This document shows, one piece after another, positions 5,409 through 5,546 of a stretch of DNA of 5,546 nucleotides. A program made the translations under genes and the position numbers. The notes below the pieces were generated by a model. It was not told the origin of the DNA. It worked only from the letters and a program-made list of their open reading frames with translations, and did not search any database. Origin of the DNA: Thermoplasmata archaeon (GTDB taxonomy: Archaea > Thermoplasmatota > Thermoplasmata > Thermoplasmatales > Thermoplasmataceae); assembly GCA_021845155.1 (NCBI GenBank), contig JAKBSB010000101.1, forward strand, positions 1 through 5,546, given 5' to 3'. The first letter of the stretch is position 1, and the number at the start of each line of letters is the position of its first letter.

Positions 5409-5546
5409 ATGAAAATATTAAACGACAGTGACGTTATGAAAATCAGCCCAGGTGAGGCTGTTGGTGTAATGGAAAGGGTCTTTAGGGAAAAATCTGATGG
5501 TTACTTTTTTTCCCCCCCACGAATGCATCTGGATTCTCCGGATGGT
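5409..5546 (+). CDS. Ornithine cyclodeaminase/alanine dehydrogenase (mu-crystallin) family protein, 5' part
   Basis: Forty-six codons are visible before the right edge cuts the gene. The N-terminus follows the ornithine cyclodeaminase/mu-crystallin pattern: MKILNDSDV (1-9), a helix with GEAVGVMERVFRE (15-27), then the family's PPRMHL (36-41), in which the arginine (R38) normally binds the substrate carboxylate. Members are NAD(P)-dependent and act on amino or imino acids: ornithine to proline with ammonia release, alanine dehydrogenase in some archaea, or ketimine reduction. The visible fragment cannot tell these apart, as the cofactor domain is outside the window. The ATG at 5409 is supported by the TATA-like box 26 bases upstream; another ATG at 5399 is in a different frame. 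A run of seven T followed by seven C (5505-5518) codes for FFSPP and keeps the frame. Confidence 0.85.
   Translation, partial: MKILNDSDVMKISPGEAVGVMERVFREKSDGYFFSPPRMHLDSPDG

Noticed and set aside
1..5546. tRNA, rRNA, CRISPR, insertion sequence ends or phage genes
   Set aside because: I looked for cloverleaf-like and repeat-spacer patterns, terminal inverted repeats and transposase or phage motifs and found none that could be supported.

Overview
The window looks like chromosomal DNA of an archaeon, most probably of the Thermoplasmatales (Thermoplasma, Picrophilus, Ferroplasma or Cuniculiplasma type). Four of the five genes whose 5' ends are visible have an AT-rich TATA-like box centred about 24-29 bases before the start codon. 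That spacing puts the transcript start at or next to the ATG, with no Shine-Dalgarno spacing, which is the leaderless arrangement typical of this order. AGG and AGA dominate the arginine codons, base composition looks moderate by eye, and protein content is compact. The order-level assignment is inference; no rRNA or marker gene is present.

Layout from left to right: (1) bases 2-523, plus strand, the 3' part of an unrecognised small protein whose frame runs off the left edge; (2) 524-724, a convergent gap with a hairpin directly after the first gene's stop and oligo-T runs for the opposite strand; (3) 725-2155, minus strand, a PLP-dependent lyase/decarboxylase of the sphingosine-1-phosphate lyase type; (4) 2156-2451, a divergent intergenic region holding both promoters, an inverted repeat and a perfect 8-bp palindrome; (5) 2452-3147, plus strand, an aspartate/glutamate racemase with both catalytic cysteines; (6) 3149-4120, minus strand, a Gfo/Idh/MocA oxidoreductase whose stop lies one base from the racemase stop; (7) 4121-4300, a divergent promoter region with a duplicated TATA-like element; (8) 4301-5347, plus strand, a double-SIS-domain protein resembling the isomerase half of GlmS; (9) 5409-5546, plus strand, the 5' end of an ornithine cyclodeaminase/alanine dehydrogenase (mu-crystallin) family gene, cut by the right edge.

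All recognised genes are enzymes of amino-acid, amino-sugar or small-carbonyl chemistry, and nearly every gene has its own promoter, so this is not a single operon. The gene mix (SIS sugar-phosphate enzyme, MocA-type dehydrogenase, ornithine cyclodeaminase homologue, amino-acid racemase) is reminiscent of bacterial catabolism of sugar-amino-acid conjugates (Amadori products, opines). That is only a hypothesis from neighbourhood and family membership. I see no tRNA, rRNA, CRISPR array, intact insertion sequence or phage gene. Points most worth a second look are the sphingosine-phosphate-lyase homologue with altered substrate-site motifs, the atypical phosphate loop and missing C-terminal lysine motif of the SIS protein, the 10-codon mini-ORF overlapping the racemase start, and the consistent leaderless promoter pattern.
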